Below are positions 36,354-47,359 of a stretch of DNA of 64,000 nucleotides, one piece after another. The notes beneath the pieces are model-generated. The model was not told the DNA's origin. It did no database searches and saw only the letters and a program-made list of their open reading frames with translations. A program made the translations under genes and the position numbers. This DNA is from Pandoraea faecigallinarum (GTDB lineage Bacteria; Pseudomonadota; Gammaproteobacteria; Burkholderiales; Burkholderiaceae): positions 3,782,001 to 3,846,000 of the forward strand of contig NZ_CP011807.3 in assembly GCF_001029105.3 (NCBI RefSeq), written 5' to 3'. Position 1 is the stretch's first letter. Every line of letters begins with the position of its first letter.

Positions 36354-36446
36354 TGACACCCGGTCATGCCGGACGTGACAGAGGTCCGGCATCGCGAACC
36401 TGTGTGCCTCTATCGCGACGTCAGGTCATCGCCGGCATGGCGATCG

Positions 36447-37658
36447 TCATGCCGCCACGGCCGTGCCCACACGCTGACGTTGCGGCCAGAAGTACCACAC
36501 GGCGCCAATCGCCTGCAGCACCACCAGCATTGCCCATGCCGCGAAGTGGCCCTGCGCGCTGTGCGTGTCATAGGCCCCCAGCACGGCCCCCACGCCGACC
36601 TGGCACAGAAAAATCAGCAGGAAGATAACGAGGGTGAGCGACGTGTTCACGCGTCCGATCAGGGTGCCGTGGAAGTGTTCGGCCAGGACTGCGTACGACA
36701 AAATGCCCGTACCGCCGAAGATTCCGTACGCCGCCCAAAGCCAGACCGGCGGAATCGGCGCACGCAGCATCAGTAGCAATTGCACGGCCACGAACAGCAC
36801 CATGCCCACGCCCGAGAAGGCGAACAGGCTTACCCCGCGCCGCTCCAGCGAGCGCGCCGCCGCGCCGAACACCACGCTCCCGGCCATCATCGCCAGTCCA
36901 ACGACCGAGACCAGCGAGGCCGCCTGCACTTCCGACAGCCCTTCGACATCGCGCATGAAGGGGGCCATCCACAGCGATTGCATCGCGTAGAACACACCTT
37001 GCGTGATCCCGGAGAGCGACGTCACTTTCCAGAACATGCCGCTGCTCAATACCTTGCGCACGCCTTGCAACGCCTCGGACAACCCGCCCGGCGCGTGTGA
37101 GCCGGGCTTCTCCGGCGCACCGAACCACAGCGCCACCGACATGACAACCGTAAGCGCCGCCAGCCCGAAGGACACGACCCGCCAGTCCGTCAGGCCCAGC
37201 AGCCAGTTCAGCGGCGTGCCGACGACCACGCCGCCCATCCCGCCCACGGCCATCACCAGACCATTGACCAGGGGCAGACGCGCGACCGGGAACCACTGGG
37301 CGAGCGCCTTGAACGCACTTCCCAGACACACCGACACGCCAACGCCGATAAGCAGACGCCCGACCATCAGCGCACCGATTCCTTGCGCCAAACCGAACGT
37401 CGCCGCCCCGGCCGCCGCAAGCAGCAGGACCAGCGACGCGACACGGCGCGGCCCGAACTTGTCGAGCAGCACGCCCGCGGGCAGTTGCGCTCCGGCGAAG
37501 CCCAGAAAGTAAAGGCTTGTGAGCAGACCGAGGTCGGCGGACGAGAGACCCAGTTCGCGCGTCATGAACGGCGCAAACCCGATATTCACCCCGCGATACA
37601 CGTACGAGACGAAGTAGCCGCAGGCGAATAGCACGAAGATTCTGATGGCTTTCGACAT
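36447..37658 (-). CDS. MFS transporter
   Basis: 403 residues, twelve predicted helices. ACGYFVSYVYRGVNIGFAP is the first helix; LLDKFGPRR is the loop 2-3 signature of the major facilitator superfamily; VGRLLIGVGVSVCLGSAFKAL matches motif-bearing helix 4. It is divergent from a LysR-type regulator (gap 102 bases), which may control it. The substrate cannot be told. The ribosome site is weak. Confidence 0.85.
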   Translation of the reverse strand: MSKAIRIFVLFACGYFVSYVYRGVNIGFAPFMTRELGLSSADLGLLTSLYFLGFAGAQLPAGVLLDKFGPRRVASLVLLLAAAGAATFGLAQGIGALMVGRLLIGVGVSVCLGSAFKALAQWFPVARLPLVNGLVMAVGGMGGVVVGTPLNWLLGLTDWRVVSFGLAALTVVMSVALWFGAPEKPGSHAPGGLSEALQGVRKVLSSGMFWKVTSLSGITQGVFYAMQSLWMAPFMRDVEGLSEVQAASLVSVVGLAMMAGSVVFGAAARSLERRGVSLFAFSGVGMVLFVAVQLLLMLRAPIPPVWLWAAYGIFGGTGILSYAVLAEHFHGTLIGRVNTSLTLVIFLLIFLCQVGVGAVLGAYDTHSAQGHFAAWAMLVVLQAIGAVWYFWPQRQRVGTAVAA

Positions 37659-37760
37659 GGAGTAAACCCTGATAGCTCGCTTGAGGTTCGATTGTCGATG
37701 CAACGGCGAATGGAAGCCAACGAAACCTTTGTGCTCGCATTGTGAGTAGAATTTGACACT

Positions 37761-38699
37761 ATGTTCCAGCACCTCCCTCCCCTCCAATCGCTGCGTGCGC
37801 TTGAAGCAGCCGTGCGTCACCGGAGCTTTACGCGCGCCGCAGAGGAATTGAATTTAACGCACAGTGCGGTCAGTCATCACATGCGCTCGCTGGAGCAGCA
37901 ACTCGGCACCGCGCTGTTTCGCCGGGCGGGTGCGCGGATGATTCCGACGAGCGTCGGGGCGCGTCTGGCCGAGCGCGTGCGCATCGGCATCTCGGAACTC
38001 GACGAAGCCATGACCGAGGCCAAGGCGGGCATCACGCCCGATGCCGCCCCGGCCATCGTCCGCCTGGAAATCAGCGTAATGACGGATCTGGCGGCGCAAT
38101 GGTTGATTCCCCGGTTGTCGCGCTTCAGCGAGCGGCATCCCGGCATCGATCTGGTCGTGCGGATTCATGCGGACATCTCGGCGCCCGATCCGTATTCGGT
38201 CGACGTCGGCATCTGGCACCAGCGCGTGGAAGCGACGGGATTTGTCACCCGCAAGTTGCTCGACGACTTCGTGATCGCCGTCTGCCGGCCCGATCTGATC
38301 GCCCGGGTACCGGGCTTCACTGTCGCCGACACCCACAAACTGCCGATGCTGCGCTTCGCCTACCGGTCTTGGCGCGACTGGCAGATCGCAGCAGGCCTGC
38401 CGCCACACGAGCCGACGCGCGGGCCGATCTTCGACGACTCCGGTCTGTTGCTGCGCGCGGCTCTCTCGGGACACGGCGTTGCGACCGCGCGCAGTCTGCT
38501 CGTGCGCGATTCGCTCGCCGCGGGGGAATTGGTGCAGATAGGCGACGTGCGCGTGCCGCCAAGTCTGGAATACCACGTAAGCTGGCGGGAAAATCATCCG
38601 CGCGAACGGGCGATTCACGCGTTCTGGGACTGGATGCAGGAAGAGATTGCGGCCACGGCGCCGCTGATGCCGTCCCCCATCAAAGGCGGAACGAGCTGA
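37761..38699 (+). CDS. LysR-family regulator (GcvA-like)
   Basis: 312 residues. The N-terminal winged helix is LQSLRALEAAVRHRSFTRAAEELNLTHSAVSHHMRSLE, the GcvA-like type with TRAAEEL and SAVSHH. The effector domain follows from about 95. It probably regulates the divergent MFS gene and itself. The stop is followed at once by a 9-bp repeat tract. Confidence 0.92.
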   Translation: MFQHLPPLQSLRALEAAVRHRSFTRAAEELNLTHSAVSHHMRSLEQQLGTALFRRAGARMIPTSVGARLAERVRIGISELDEAMTEAKAGITPDAAPAIVRLEISVMTDLAAQWLIPRLSRFSERHPGIDLVVRIHADISAPDPYSVDVGIWHQRVEATGFVTRKLLDDFVIAVCRPDLIARVPGFTVADTHKLPMLRFAYRSWRDWQIAAGLPPHEPTRGPIFDDSGLLLRAALSGHGVATARSLLVRDSLAAGELVQIGDVRVPPSLEYHVSWRENHPRERAIHAFWDWMQEEIAATAPLMPSPIKGGTS

Positions 38700-38820
38700 A
38701 CGAACGATGCGAACGATGCGAGCGGCGATGCGAACAATGCGAACAATGCGAGCGGTGCGAGCGGTGTGAGCGGTGTAAGCGGTGTGAGCGGTGTAAGCGC
38801 GTGTGAACGATGTGAACGGC
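38700..38820. repeat. 9-bp degenerate tandem repeat after the LysR gene
   Basis: About twelve 9-bp units (cgaacgatg drifting to cgagcggtg and tgagcggtg) starting directly after the LysR stop codon. The reverse complement resembles the short repeat at 11135-11175 that codes the end of the QseB-like regulator. Confidence 0.8.
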
Positions 38821-38843
38821 GAACGAAGCGCGGGCGCATCGCG

Positions 38844-38886
38844 CATAAAAAAACGGCAACGCATCCCGAGGAATGTGTTGCCGTTT
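38844..38886 (-). terminator. Intrinsic terminator of groESL
   Basis: A 14-bp stem with one G-U pair (38851-38864 with 38873-38886), eight-base loop, and a run of seven A at 38847-38853 that reads as T on the minus strand. It lies about 105 bases past the groEL stop. Confidence 0.85.
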
Positions 38887-38989
38887 CTGGCGTGGGCTCC
38901 GGCACCCGGATCGAAATCCCGGCGCGAAGCCCGGTAGCCAGGCACCCGGAGCGCCTTGCGGCGCCCCGTCATGCAGTCTCGTGCGAGAC

Positions 38990-40657
<1,668 letters not shown>

Positions 40658-40684
40658 TTACGTAGATGTCTGGGGGCAGACAAC

Positions 40685-40975
40685 TCAGGCGGCCACGACG
40701 GCCATGATGTCTTCTTCGCGCATGACCAGCAGTTCCTGGCCATCCACCTTCACGCTTTGGCCGGCGTACTTGCCGAACAGAACGCGGTCGCCCACCTTCA
40801 CGTCGAGTGCGATCAACTTGCCTTGATCATCGCGCTTGCCCGGGCCGACGGCCAGGATCTCGCCCTGGTCCGGCTTTTCGGCGGCGGCGTCCGGGATCAC
40901 GATGCCCGAAGCGGTCTTCGTTTCGTTGTCCAGGCGCTTGACAATAACGCGGTCATGCAAGGGACGAAGGTTCAT
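40685..40975 (-). CDS. groES: Co-chaperonin GroES (Hsp10)
   Basis: 96 residues, full length. [35 protein letters not shown] is the conserved N-terminal half with the mobile loop (about 16-32), and [20 protein letters not shown] follows. First gene of groESL, preceded by a consensus promoter and CIRCE operator. Confidence 0.98.
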   Translation of the reverse strand: MNLRPLHDRVIVKRLDNETKTASGIVIPDAAAEKPDQGEILAVGPGKRDDQGKLIALDVKVGDRVLFGKYAGQSVKVDGQELLVMREEDIMAVVAA

Positions 40976-41052
40976 TACAAGCTCCTCTTTCTCTCAGTGA
41001 GATCGTCAAAACTAAATATGCAATGAATTGCATATCCGACAAATTCATGGCG

Positions 41053-41079
41053 TTAGCACTCTGCGCCAACGAGTGCTAA
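41053..41079. promoter_or_regulatory. CIRCE operator (HrcA site) of groESL
   Basis: Exact consensus TTAGCACTC (41053-41061), nine-base spacer, GAGTGCTAA (41071-41079). It abuts the -10 element of the groESL promoter, so HrcA would occlude transcription until heat shock. hrcA itself is not in the window. Confidence 0.97.
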
Positions 41080-41107
41080 TTATAGGGACGGGGTTTTACG
41101 ATTTCAA
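41079..41107 (-). promoter_or_regulatory. Sigma-70 promoter of groESL
   Basis: On the minus strand, TTGAAA (41102-41107) and TATAAT (41079-41084) with a 17-base spacer, a near-perfect sigma-70 promoter. The CTTGAAA and CCCC stretches within it also resemble parts of a sigma-32 promoter, but with wrong spacing. Transcription would start within CIRCE, about 95 bases before groES. Confidence 0.85.
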
Positions 41108-41375
41108 GACGCGGGGTTTTCCCGGATGTCGGAAGATGCGGCCGGGGTTCTCCGGAGCGTTCGCCATTCCCACCCCGCGGCTGTTCGTATGAGCGATTTC
41201 CTAAGGCACCTCCGGGAAATCCGTGGCATCAAAGCGGGGGGCGCGAATGACGGACTATCCGTCCATCGAACGCCGGTCCGGCCGGATACGGACAACCGAC
41301 GCGCCACCCGCCCCATCCTTCCCGTACCAAGACGGGAAGTGCCGGGGACACCACCGCAAATCGAGGAGCCAGGAG
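41108..41375. other. Intergenic region, groESL promoter to SLC13 gene
   Basis: 268 bases holding the upstream region of the SLC13 gene. The frame stays open upstream from 41223 but the sequence is not membrane-protein-like, so it is treated as leader. No operator or regulator site was recognised. Confidence 0.5.
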
Positions 41376-42785
41376 ATGAAAGAACTTGCCGGAGCCGCTG
41401 GCATCGCCGCGACCAGGACGGGAAGTTGGGCGATGTCCCGCCGCGACGTATGCATATTGCTGACCAACGCCGTCCTGATGGTCGCACTCATATTCGTGCT
41501 GCCGTTCGACGAAAAAACCAATCGCGGGCTCGCTCTCGCCGTCTTCGTCGCTGTGCTCTGGCTCTCGGAGGCCGTGCATCTGACGGCCACCGCGCTCATG
41601 GTGCCGGTGCTCGCCGTCATGCTGGGCATTCTGGAAACGCCAGCCGCGCTCACCTCGTTCGCGCACCCCATCGTCTTCCTGTTCTTCGGCGGCTTCGCGC
41701 TCGCCACCGCCATGCGAATTCAGGGACTGGACCGCTTCCTCGCCAACCGGCTCCTGCATCTGGCCGGGGGACGCATGGGCCGCGCCGCCCTCATGCTGTT
41801 CATCGCCACGGCCCTGCTGTCCATGTGGGTGAACAACACCTCGACCACGTCGATGATGCTGCCCCTCGCGCTCGGCATCCTCTCTCAGCTCGACGCCACC
41901 CGCGACCGCAAGACCATCACCTTCCTGCTGCTGGGCATTGCCTACAGCGCAAACATCGGCGGCCTTGGCACCATCGTCGGCAGCGTGCCCAACGCCATGG
42001 TCGCCACGCATCTGGGCATCGACTTCCTGACGTGGGCCAAATTCGGCGTGCCGCTCGTCGCCGTATTGCTCCCCCTCATGATCGCCACGACCTATGTCGT
42101 GCTACGCCCGCGACTGGACCAGACCGTCGACACGACCGCCGAATCGCTGGCGTGGACCGGCCCGCGCATCGCGGCCGTCGGCATCTTCGCGTTCACCGTC
42201 GTCTCATGGATCTTCAGCCAGCAGATCTCGGCCTGGCTCGGTGGCGTGAAGCAGCTCGACACGATCATCGCGCTGCTCGCCGCCATCCTCATCGCCACAA
42301 CCGGCGTTGCCTCCTGGAAGGAGATTCAGGCGCACACCGACTGGGGCGTGCTGCTTCTGTTCGGCGGCGGCCTCACGCTCAGTGTGGTGCTGCGCAACTC
42401 GGGCGCGAGCGTCGTGCTGGCACAGGGTGTGTCGAGTGCTTTCGCGACCAGCCCCACCCTCGTGATCCTGCTCATCACCGCCGCGTTCATCGTCTTTCTC
42501 ACCGAACTGACGAGCAACACTGCCAGCGCGGCGATTCTCGTGCCGATTTTTGCGGCGATCTCTTTATCGCTCGGCATGCCCGAGGCGCTGCTCACGATGG
42601 TGATCGGCATCGGCGCGTCGTGCGCCTTCATGCTGCCCGTGGCAACCCCTCCCAACGCCATCGTGTTCGGCACCGGCCGCGTGCCGCAGAGTGCGATGGT
42701 GCGCGCGGGATTCGGGATCAATGTCGTCTGTATTCTGGTGATCGCGGCGTTCGCGTGGACGCTGTGGCGCTCGCCCCCCCTGTGA
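41376..42785 (+). CDS. SLC13/DASS-family dicarboxylate (anion) transporter
   Basis: 469 residues with 11-12 membrane segments. The two SNT-type motifs of the divalent anion:sodium symporter family are present: VNNTSTTSMMLPLALG in the first half and LTSNTASAAILVPIFA in the second. FFGGFALATAMRIQGLDRFLA and PVATPPNAIVFGTG are also family marks. Likely imports C4-dicarboxylates, citrate or a related anion with Na+. The ATG at 41376 has AGGAG 8 bases upstream. Confidence 0.9.
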   Translation: MKELAGAAGIAATRTGSWAMSRRDVCILLTNAVLMVALIFVLPFDEKTNRGLALAVFVAVLWLSEAVHLTATALMVPVLAVMLGILETPAALTSFAHPIVFLFFGGFALATAMRIQGLDRFLANRLLHLAGGRMGRAALMLFIATALLSMWVNNTSTTSMMLPLALGILSQLDATRDRKTITFLLLGIAYSANIGGLGTIVGSVPNAMVATHLGIDFLTWAKFGVPLVAVLLPLMIATTYVVLRPRLDQTVDTTAESLAWTGPRIAAVGIFAFTVVSWIFSQQISAWLGGVKQLDTIIALLAAILIATTGVASWKEIQAHTDWGVLLLFGGGLTLSVVLRNSGASVVLAQGVSSAFATSPTLVILLITAAFIVFLTELTSNTASAAILVPIFAAISLSLGMPEALLTMVIGIGASCAFMLPVATPPNAIVFGTGRVPQSAMVRAGFGINVVCILVIAAFAWTLWRSPPL

Positions 42786-42956
42786 GTCGCCGTTCGCCTC
42801 CGACGATTCGGCGCGCTCGCCACGCCTTGACAGGGTTTCGATCGTCCCTTGGTAGTCGCGTGATGCCCCATCCGTGAGGCCCTGAGGCAGACACGTCACA
42901 CGGAGCCGGTACAATCTTGGAAAAATACCTTCGAATACCTCCGGCAACCTGTTGCG

Positions 42957-44108
42957 ATGATGTCTGCTTCACCTGCCCGAACTGTCCGATCCATGCTTTT
43001 TTCACGTCCCGCGCGTGGTGCTCCGGCGCTTGCTGCCCTTACCACCGCACTTACCGCCGCACTTACCGCGGTACTGGCCGGTTGCGCCAGCCCGCCGCCG
43101 GGAACGCCCCCGGCCAGCCCGCCATCGGCGAGTGTCCCGGTAAGCGCGCCCGCGAATCCCGCCGCGTCCCCCGCTCCCGATACGCCGCAAGCGGCCGCGC
43201 CGCTCCCGTGGTGCGTGCAAACGCCCTTGCGCGAAGAAGACGACCTGATGCGCAACTTCGGCGGCATTCCCGCCGGCGTTCGCAAGATCGAGGAAACTCG
43301 CTTCATTGCGAGCTACGACCGCAGTACCGGCAAGGTCGGCCCGCTCGATAACGGCAATCGCTTCGTGATGGAGTTCGACGCGCAGGGGCATCTGCTCGCG
43401 AGCACCGACCGCGGACGCTACACCTACGACGCCGACGGCCGGCTGCACAGCATCAATGGCGCAAGCGTCGACTGGGAGAGCCCCGGCGCATGGGTGGTGC
43501 ATGCCATGCGGCACCCCGCGTGGAAGGAACAGGTGCGTCAGGAAGACGGTCGCCTCGAATGGACGCGCAGCATCGTCCCGAATCCGGGCAACCTGCATCA
43601 TCGCCGCCCGGGCACCGTACAGACGCGTCAGTTCGACGACGAGTGTTTCGCGCTCTCACGGCAATGGGAAGCGCCGAACGAGGCACGTCAGGTCGTCACG
43701 GCGGACGGCCGTGTCCGCCCGGCGCCGAAAATGGTGTCGTACCGCACATTCGCGAGCGTCGAGCGCAAACCCGACGGCAGCCGCATCGTACGCGAGAACG
43801 GCGCGGCAGCTTTCATCGACGGCCAATGGCTGCCGCTGGCGTGGGACAACGAGGTCTCCGAGTATTCACCGCGTCACGAACTGCTGCGCGTGACCCGGAC
43901 CGACGCCGCCACCGGCGAACACCACGTGTCCGAGTATCACTATAAGTACGACGACCACGGCAACATCGTTCGCATCGTCATCACTTCACCCGCAGGCAAG
44001 TCCGGCGAGAAGATCGATCCGTTTGCCAACGTCTTCGTGCGCAAGTTGACGTACTTCGACGCGACGGCGGCGGCGCCGTCGGCCGACAAACTTACGTCGG
44101 CAAAGTAA
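42957..44108 (+). CDS. Lipoprotein with YD (RHS-like) repeats
   Basis: 383 residues, or 371 if the Met at 42993 is used. A hydrophobic segment ends in the lipobox VLAGCAS; a Pro/Ala/Ser-rich spacer (about 50-80) follows. The rest is beta-rich with YD-like units: EFDAQGHLLASTDRGRYTYDADGRL and YHYKYDDHGNIVRI. It looks like a short stand-alone relative of RHS/YD-repeat shells without a toxin domain. Its last 17 bases overlap the end of the convergent kinase gene. Function unknown. Confidence 0.7.
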   Translation: MMSASPARTVRSMLFSRPARGAPALAALTTALTAALTAVLAGCASPPPGTPPASPPSASVPVSAPANPAASPAPDTPQAAAPLPWCVQTPLREEDDLMRNFGGIPAGVRKIEETRFIASYDRSTGKVGPLDNGNRFVMEFDAQGHLLASTDRGRYTYDADGRLHSINGASVDWESPGAWVVHAMRHPAWKEQVRQEDGRLEWTRSIVPNPGNLHHRRPGTVQTRQFDDECFALSRQWEAPNEARQVVTADGRVRPAPKMVSYRTFASVERKPDGSRIVRENGAAAFIDGQWLPLAWDNEVSEYSPRHELLRVTRTDAATGEHHVSEYHYKYDDHGNIVRIVITSPAGKSGEKIDPFANVFVRKLTYFDATAAAPSADKLTSAK

Positions 44109-45600
44109 AGCGGAACGTCGCGCCCTGCCCTGCCTGACCGGCCGTGTCCACGAGTGTGATACGCCGGTCGTGCAGTTGCAGAATGCGATGCACGATCCGC
44201 AATCCCAGCCCCCCTTCGCGACGCGCCCCACCGACCGTGAACGGTCGCTCGAACAGCCCCTCGCGCGCGCTCTCCGGAATGCCCGGCCCCGTGTCGCTCA
44301 CCCGCACCTCGATCTCCGAGCCCACCGGCGCGACGGCCACCATGATCTCGCCGCCCGACGGCGTATAGCGCAGCGCATTTTCCAACAGGTTGGTGAGCAC
44401 GCGCTCGATCAGCCCGAGATCGGCGCGCGCCGCCGGAATTTGCGGCGCCAACTGCGCGCGCAAGACCACACCGCGCGACTCGGCACTCAGTTCGAACTTC
44501 TGGAAGACGTCCTGAATCAGGTCCGTCACGGAGAACGGCTCGGCCTCGGGCTGCACGAAACCATGCTCCAGACGCGCCAGCTCGAACAAGGACTGCGCCA
44601 GAGCGCCGACCTTGCGACTCTGATCCAGCGCGATACCCAGATAGCGCCGCCGTTCGGCAGGCGTGAGCGTCGCATCCTTGAGCGATAGTGTCTCGAGATA
44701 CCCGTGCATCGACGAGAGCGGCGTGCGCAGATCGTGCGAGATGTTGGCGATGAGTTCGCGGCGCTCCTGATCCTGACGGGTCAACGTGCGCCACTGCGTG
44801 CCCAGGCGCTCGACCATTTGACGAAACGCTCGTTCCAGCACCACGATCTCGTCGTTCGGTCGCGGCGGCTGGCCGGCCAATTCCCCATCAAGCCCGGTGG
44901 ACGCGTTCGACACGGCGGCGACGGGCGGCGGCGCGGCGTCCATGTCGAATTCCCTCACGGTATCCGTGAGACGCCGCAGCGGCCGGGTAATGAGCGCGAA
45001 CGCCGTCAGCCCGGCAACCAGACACAACGCCGCCACGAGTCCGATGGACCACAACGCCGTGTTCAGCGCAGCGCTCGTCGCACCACGCTCGGCGAAACGG
45101 TCATGCGCCTCACCGAGCAGCACGACATACACGTACCCGACTTCGCGACCGTCCACACGCAACGGCGCGGCGCTGAAGACCTTGCGCACGCCGGCGTTAC
45201 GCGGATCGTCGCCATAGATCGGCAGCGATTCGCCGTCGAGCAGTTTGTGCACCGGTCCGAGATCGATCTGCATGCGACGCAGACGCCCCTGCGGCGCCGC
45301 GTGGCCGGTAATGCGTCCCTGCGCGTCGAGCAGATAGACCTCGACGCTCGGATTCACGACCATGAGTTGTCCGAACAGACGCCGCACGGCATCGGGCTTC
45401 ATGCCGTTCGCATCCATCAGTTGCGCATTGGCGGCAATGTGTTCGGCCAGACCGCGCGAGAGCCCCTGAATCACTTCGGCCTCGTGCATGCGATTCGCCC
45501 GCACCTGCATCCAGGCCGACGTGCCGCTGCATATGAGCAGCAACACCGCGAACACGACCGACAGGCGTTGGGTCAGTGTGAGATTCCAGCGACGCATCAT
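44092..45600 (-). CDS. Sensor histidine kinase (HAMP, HisKA, ATPase)
   Basis: 502 residues. TM1 is LSVVFAVLLLICSGTSAW; a periplasmic domain of about 140 residues follows; TM2 is ALWSIGLVAALCLVAGLTAFALI; then HAMP (TRPLRRLTDTVREFD). HisKA has ANISHDLRTPLSSMHGYLE. The ATPase domain has NLLENALRYTP, DTGPGIPE and GGLGLRIV. The start overlaps the regulator stop by four bases (ATGA), with GGGAG close upstream. Divergent to msrB-dipZ-msrA and so a candidate sensor of envelope oxidation, by inference from position. Confidence 0.9.
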   Translation of the reverse strand: MMRRWNLTLTQRLSVVFAVLLLICSGTSAWMQVRANRMHEAEVIQGLSRGLAEHIAANAQLMDANGMKPDAVRRLFGQLMVVNPSVEVYLLDAQGRITGHAAPQGRLRRMQIDLGPVHKLLDGESLPIYGDDPRNAGVRKVFSAAPLRVDGREVGYVYVVLLGEAHDRFAERGATSAALNTALWSIGLVAALCLVAGLTAFALITRPLRRLTDTVREFDMDAAPPPVAAVSNASTGLDGELAGQPPRPNDEIVVLERAFRQMVERLGTQWRTLTRQDQERRELIANISHDLRTPLSSMHGYLETLSLKDATLTPAERRRYLGIALDQSRKVGALAQSLFELARLEHGFVQPEAEPFSVTDLIQDVFQKFELSAESRGVVLRAQLAPQIPAARADLGLIERVLTNLLENALRYTPSGGEIMVAVAPVGSEIEVRVSDTGPGIPESAREGLFERPFTVGGARREGGLGLRIVHRILQLHDRRITLVDTAGQAGQGATFRFTLPT

Positions 45601-46340
45601 GCGGCTCCCGCGTTGGCGCCCGGCGCTTCGGACGCCCCGTCGCTGGCAAATTTGTAGCCACGTCCCCATACGGTCAGAATGCGCGCCGGCTGTGCCGGGT
45701 CGGCCTCGATCTTGGCGCGCAGCCGGTTGATGTGGGTATTGACCGTATGTTCGTATCCCTCGTGCTGATAGCCCCAAACCGCATTGAGTAAGTCCATGCG
45801 CGAGAAGACCTTGCCCGGCTGACGGGCGAAGAAGTACAGCAGATCGAACTCGCGCGGCGTGAGATCGAGCGACTTGCCGGCGAGCGACGCCTCGCGTGCG
45901 ATCGGATCGATGAACAGTCCGGCAATCGCCAGGCTGCCCGCTTCCATGCGCGCGTTGCGCGCCAGCGCATCGACGCGCCGCATGAGCGCCTTGACCCGCG
46001 CCACCAACTCGAGTACCGAGAACGGCTTGGCGAGATAGTCGTCGGCGCCCAGTTCCAGGCCGAGAATCCGGTGAACCTCGCTGGAGCGGGCGCTCGTGAT
46101 GATGATCGGCGTGTAGCGGGTCATCTCGCGGGCACGGCGGCAGATTTCCAGTCCGTCCACGCCGGGGAGCATCAGATCGAGAATCAGGGCGTCCCAGCCG
46201 CCTTCGGCCAGACGGCGCAGGCCCTCGTTGCCATCGGCGCAATGCACGACTTCAAAGCGCTCGTCGCGCAAATGCAGCGTGAGCAGGTCGGCGATATGCA
46301 CGTCGTCTTCGACGAGCAGGACACGGCGCGGCGATTCCAT
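45597..46340 (-). CDS. OmpR/PhoB-family response regulator
   Basis: 247 residues from MESPRRVLLVEDD (an ATG at 46382 would add 14). Receiver: acceptor Asp in WDALILDLMLPGVDGLEI, Thr/Ser and Lys in IIITSARSSE and LAKPFSVLELVARV. The winged helix has LTPREFDLLYFFARQPGKVFSR and HTVNTHINRLRAKIE (recognition helix). Translationally coupled to the kinase. It starts 240 bases from divergent msrB, so it probably controls the msr genes and itself. Confidence 0.9.
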   Translation of the reverse strand: MESPRRVLLVEDDVHIADLLTLHLRDERFEVVHCADGNEGLRRLAEGGWDALILDLMLPGVDGLEICRRAREMTRYTPIIITSARSSEVHRILGLELGADDYLAKPFSVLELVARVKALMRRVDALARNARMEAGSLAIAGLFIDPIAREASLAGKSLDLTPREFDLLYFFARQPGKVFSRMDLLNAVWGYQHEGYEHTVNTHINRLRAKIEADPAQPARILTVWGRGYKFASDGASEAPGANAGAA

Positions 46341-46579
46341 CAGGGGGACGGCTCCCGGAAAGTGAGTCTTGATGGCCCCCATTGTGCGCAGAACCGGCCG
46401 CCGGAGGTATCACGAATTGTTTAATTTTACGTGAGGACTTCGCCATCGCCGGGGCACTAACCTTCAGTCATCGATCCGGCGCGGATCCCCTCTGTGCCGT
46501 ACCACCGCCGTCGCGCTCCCCGGTTCTTGCCGCGGCGGAGCCAGCCCGCGCCGGATCGTCCCACTGACCGGAGCATGCC

Positions 46580-47191
46580 ATGAGATTGTCCGATTTGTAC
46601 CCGCCCAAGCCGCGAGCGCCGCGACAGGCCGCGCAGCGCGCTCCCGCCGCCACGGCCAGTGCTCGCCAGGCGCCTGCCCGCCGCGTGTTTCTGCTCGGCG
46701 CCACCGCCGCGGCGGCAGCCGTCGCCGCGGGGCTGGTCCCGCGCCTGGTGCGCCCGGCGCTCGCCGCGGATAGCCGTCAGGGCAACGCACCCGAGCGTTT
46801 CGAGGTCGCCCTGAGCGACGCCGAGTGGCGCAAGCGCCTCACGCCCGGCCAATACGACATCCTGCGCCGGGAAGGCACTGAGCGCCCGTATTCCAGCCCG
46901 TTGAACGACGAACATCGCGCAGGCACCTTCGCGTGCGCCGGTTGCGCGCAACCGTTGTTCTCGTCACGTACCAAGTTCGAAAGTCATACGGGCTGGCCGA
47001 GCTTCTGGACACCGCTCGACAAGGCCGTGGGCACGCGCACCGACACGACCTTCGGGATGGTTCGCACCGAAGTCCATTGCAGCCGCTGTGGCGGCCACCT
47101 GGGACACGTGTTCGACGACGGCCCGAAGCCAACCGGTCTGCGCTACTGCATGAACGGTCTGGCCATGACGTTTCATCCGCAGGCCGCCTGA
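46580..47191 (+). CDS. msrB: Exported methionine-R-sulfoxide reductase MsrB
   Basis: 203 residues: a 65-residue leader plus a full MsrB domain. The leader has an Arg-Arg pair before a hydrophobic run (ARRVFLLGATAAAAAVAAGLV), so it is exported, perhaps by Tat, or anchored. Zinc is held by CAGC (119-122) and CSRC (167-170). The catalytic Cys190 lies in RYCMNG, with GHVFDDGPKPTG before it. Reduces the R form of methionine sulfoxide. It heads msrB-dipZ-msrA. Confidence 0.93.
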   Translation: MRLSDLYPPKPRAPRQAAQRAPAATASARQAPARRVFLLGATAAAAAVAAGLVPRLVRPALAADSRQGNAPERFEVALSDAEWRKRLTPGQYDILRREGTERPYSSPLNDEHRAGTFACAGCAQPLFSSRTKFESHTGWPSFWTPLDKAVGTRTDTTFGMVRTEVHCSRCGGHLGHVFDDGPKPTGLRYCMNGLAMTFHPQAA

Positions 47192-47359
47192 CGACGACAA
47201 CACCCCGAATCCGCAGTCCGCCGGTCGCAGCGATACCACGCCCGGCACCGATGGAACCGAAAGGGTTGGCGGCTCGGGGCCGGCCAACGCCTGCCTCCAG
47301 CCTGATAGCAACACGCCTCGTCCGCATCCCGACCTCGGACGTCGCCAAAGGAGCGCTTC

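Noticed and set aside
38700..38820. CRISPR-like array
   Set aside because: Units are 9 bases and directly adjacent, with no unique spacers of 25-40 bases and no cas genes; a microsatellite.
41079..41107. Sigma-32 promoter for groESL
   Set aside because: CTTGAAA and a CCCC stretch are present but the spacing is too short, whereas a sigma-70 promoter with 17-base spacer and CIRCE fits exactly.
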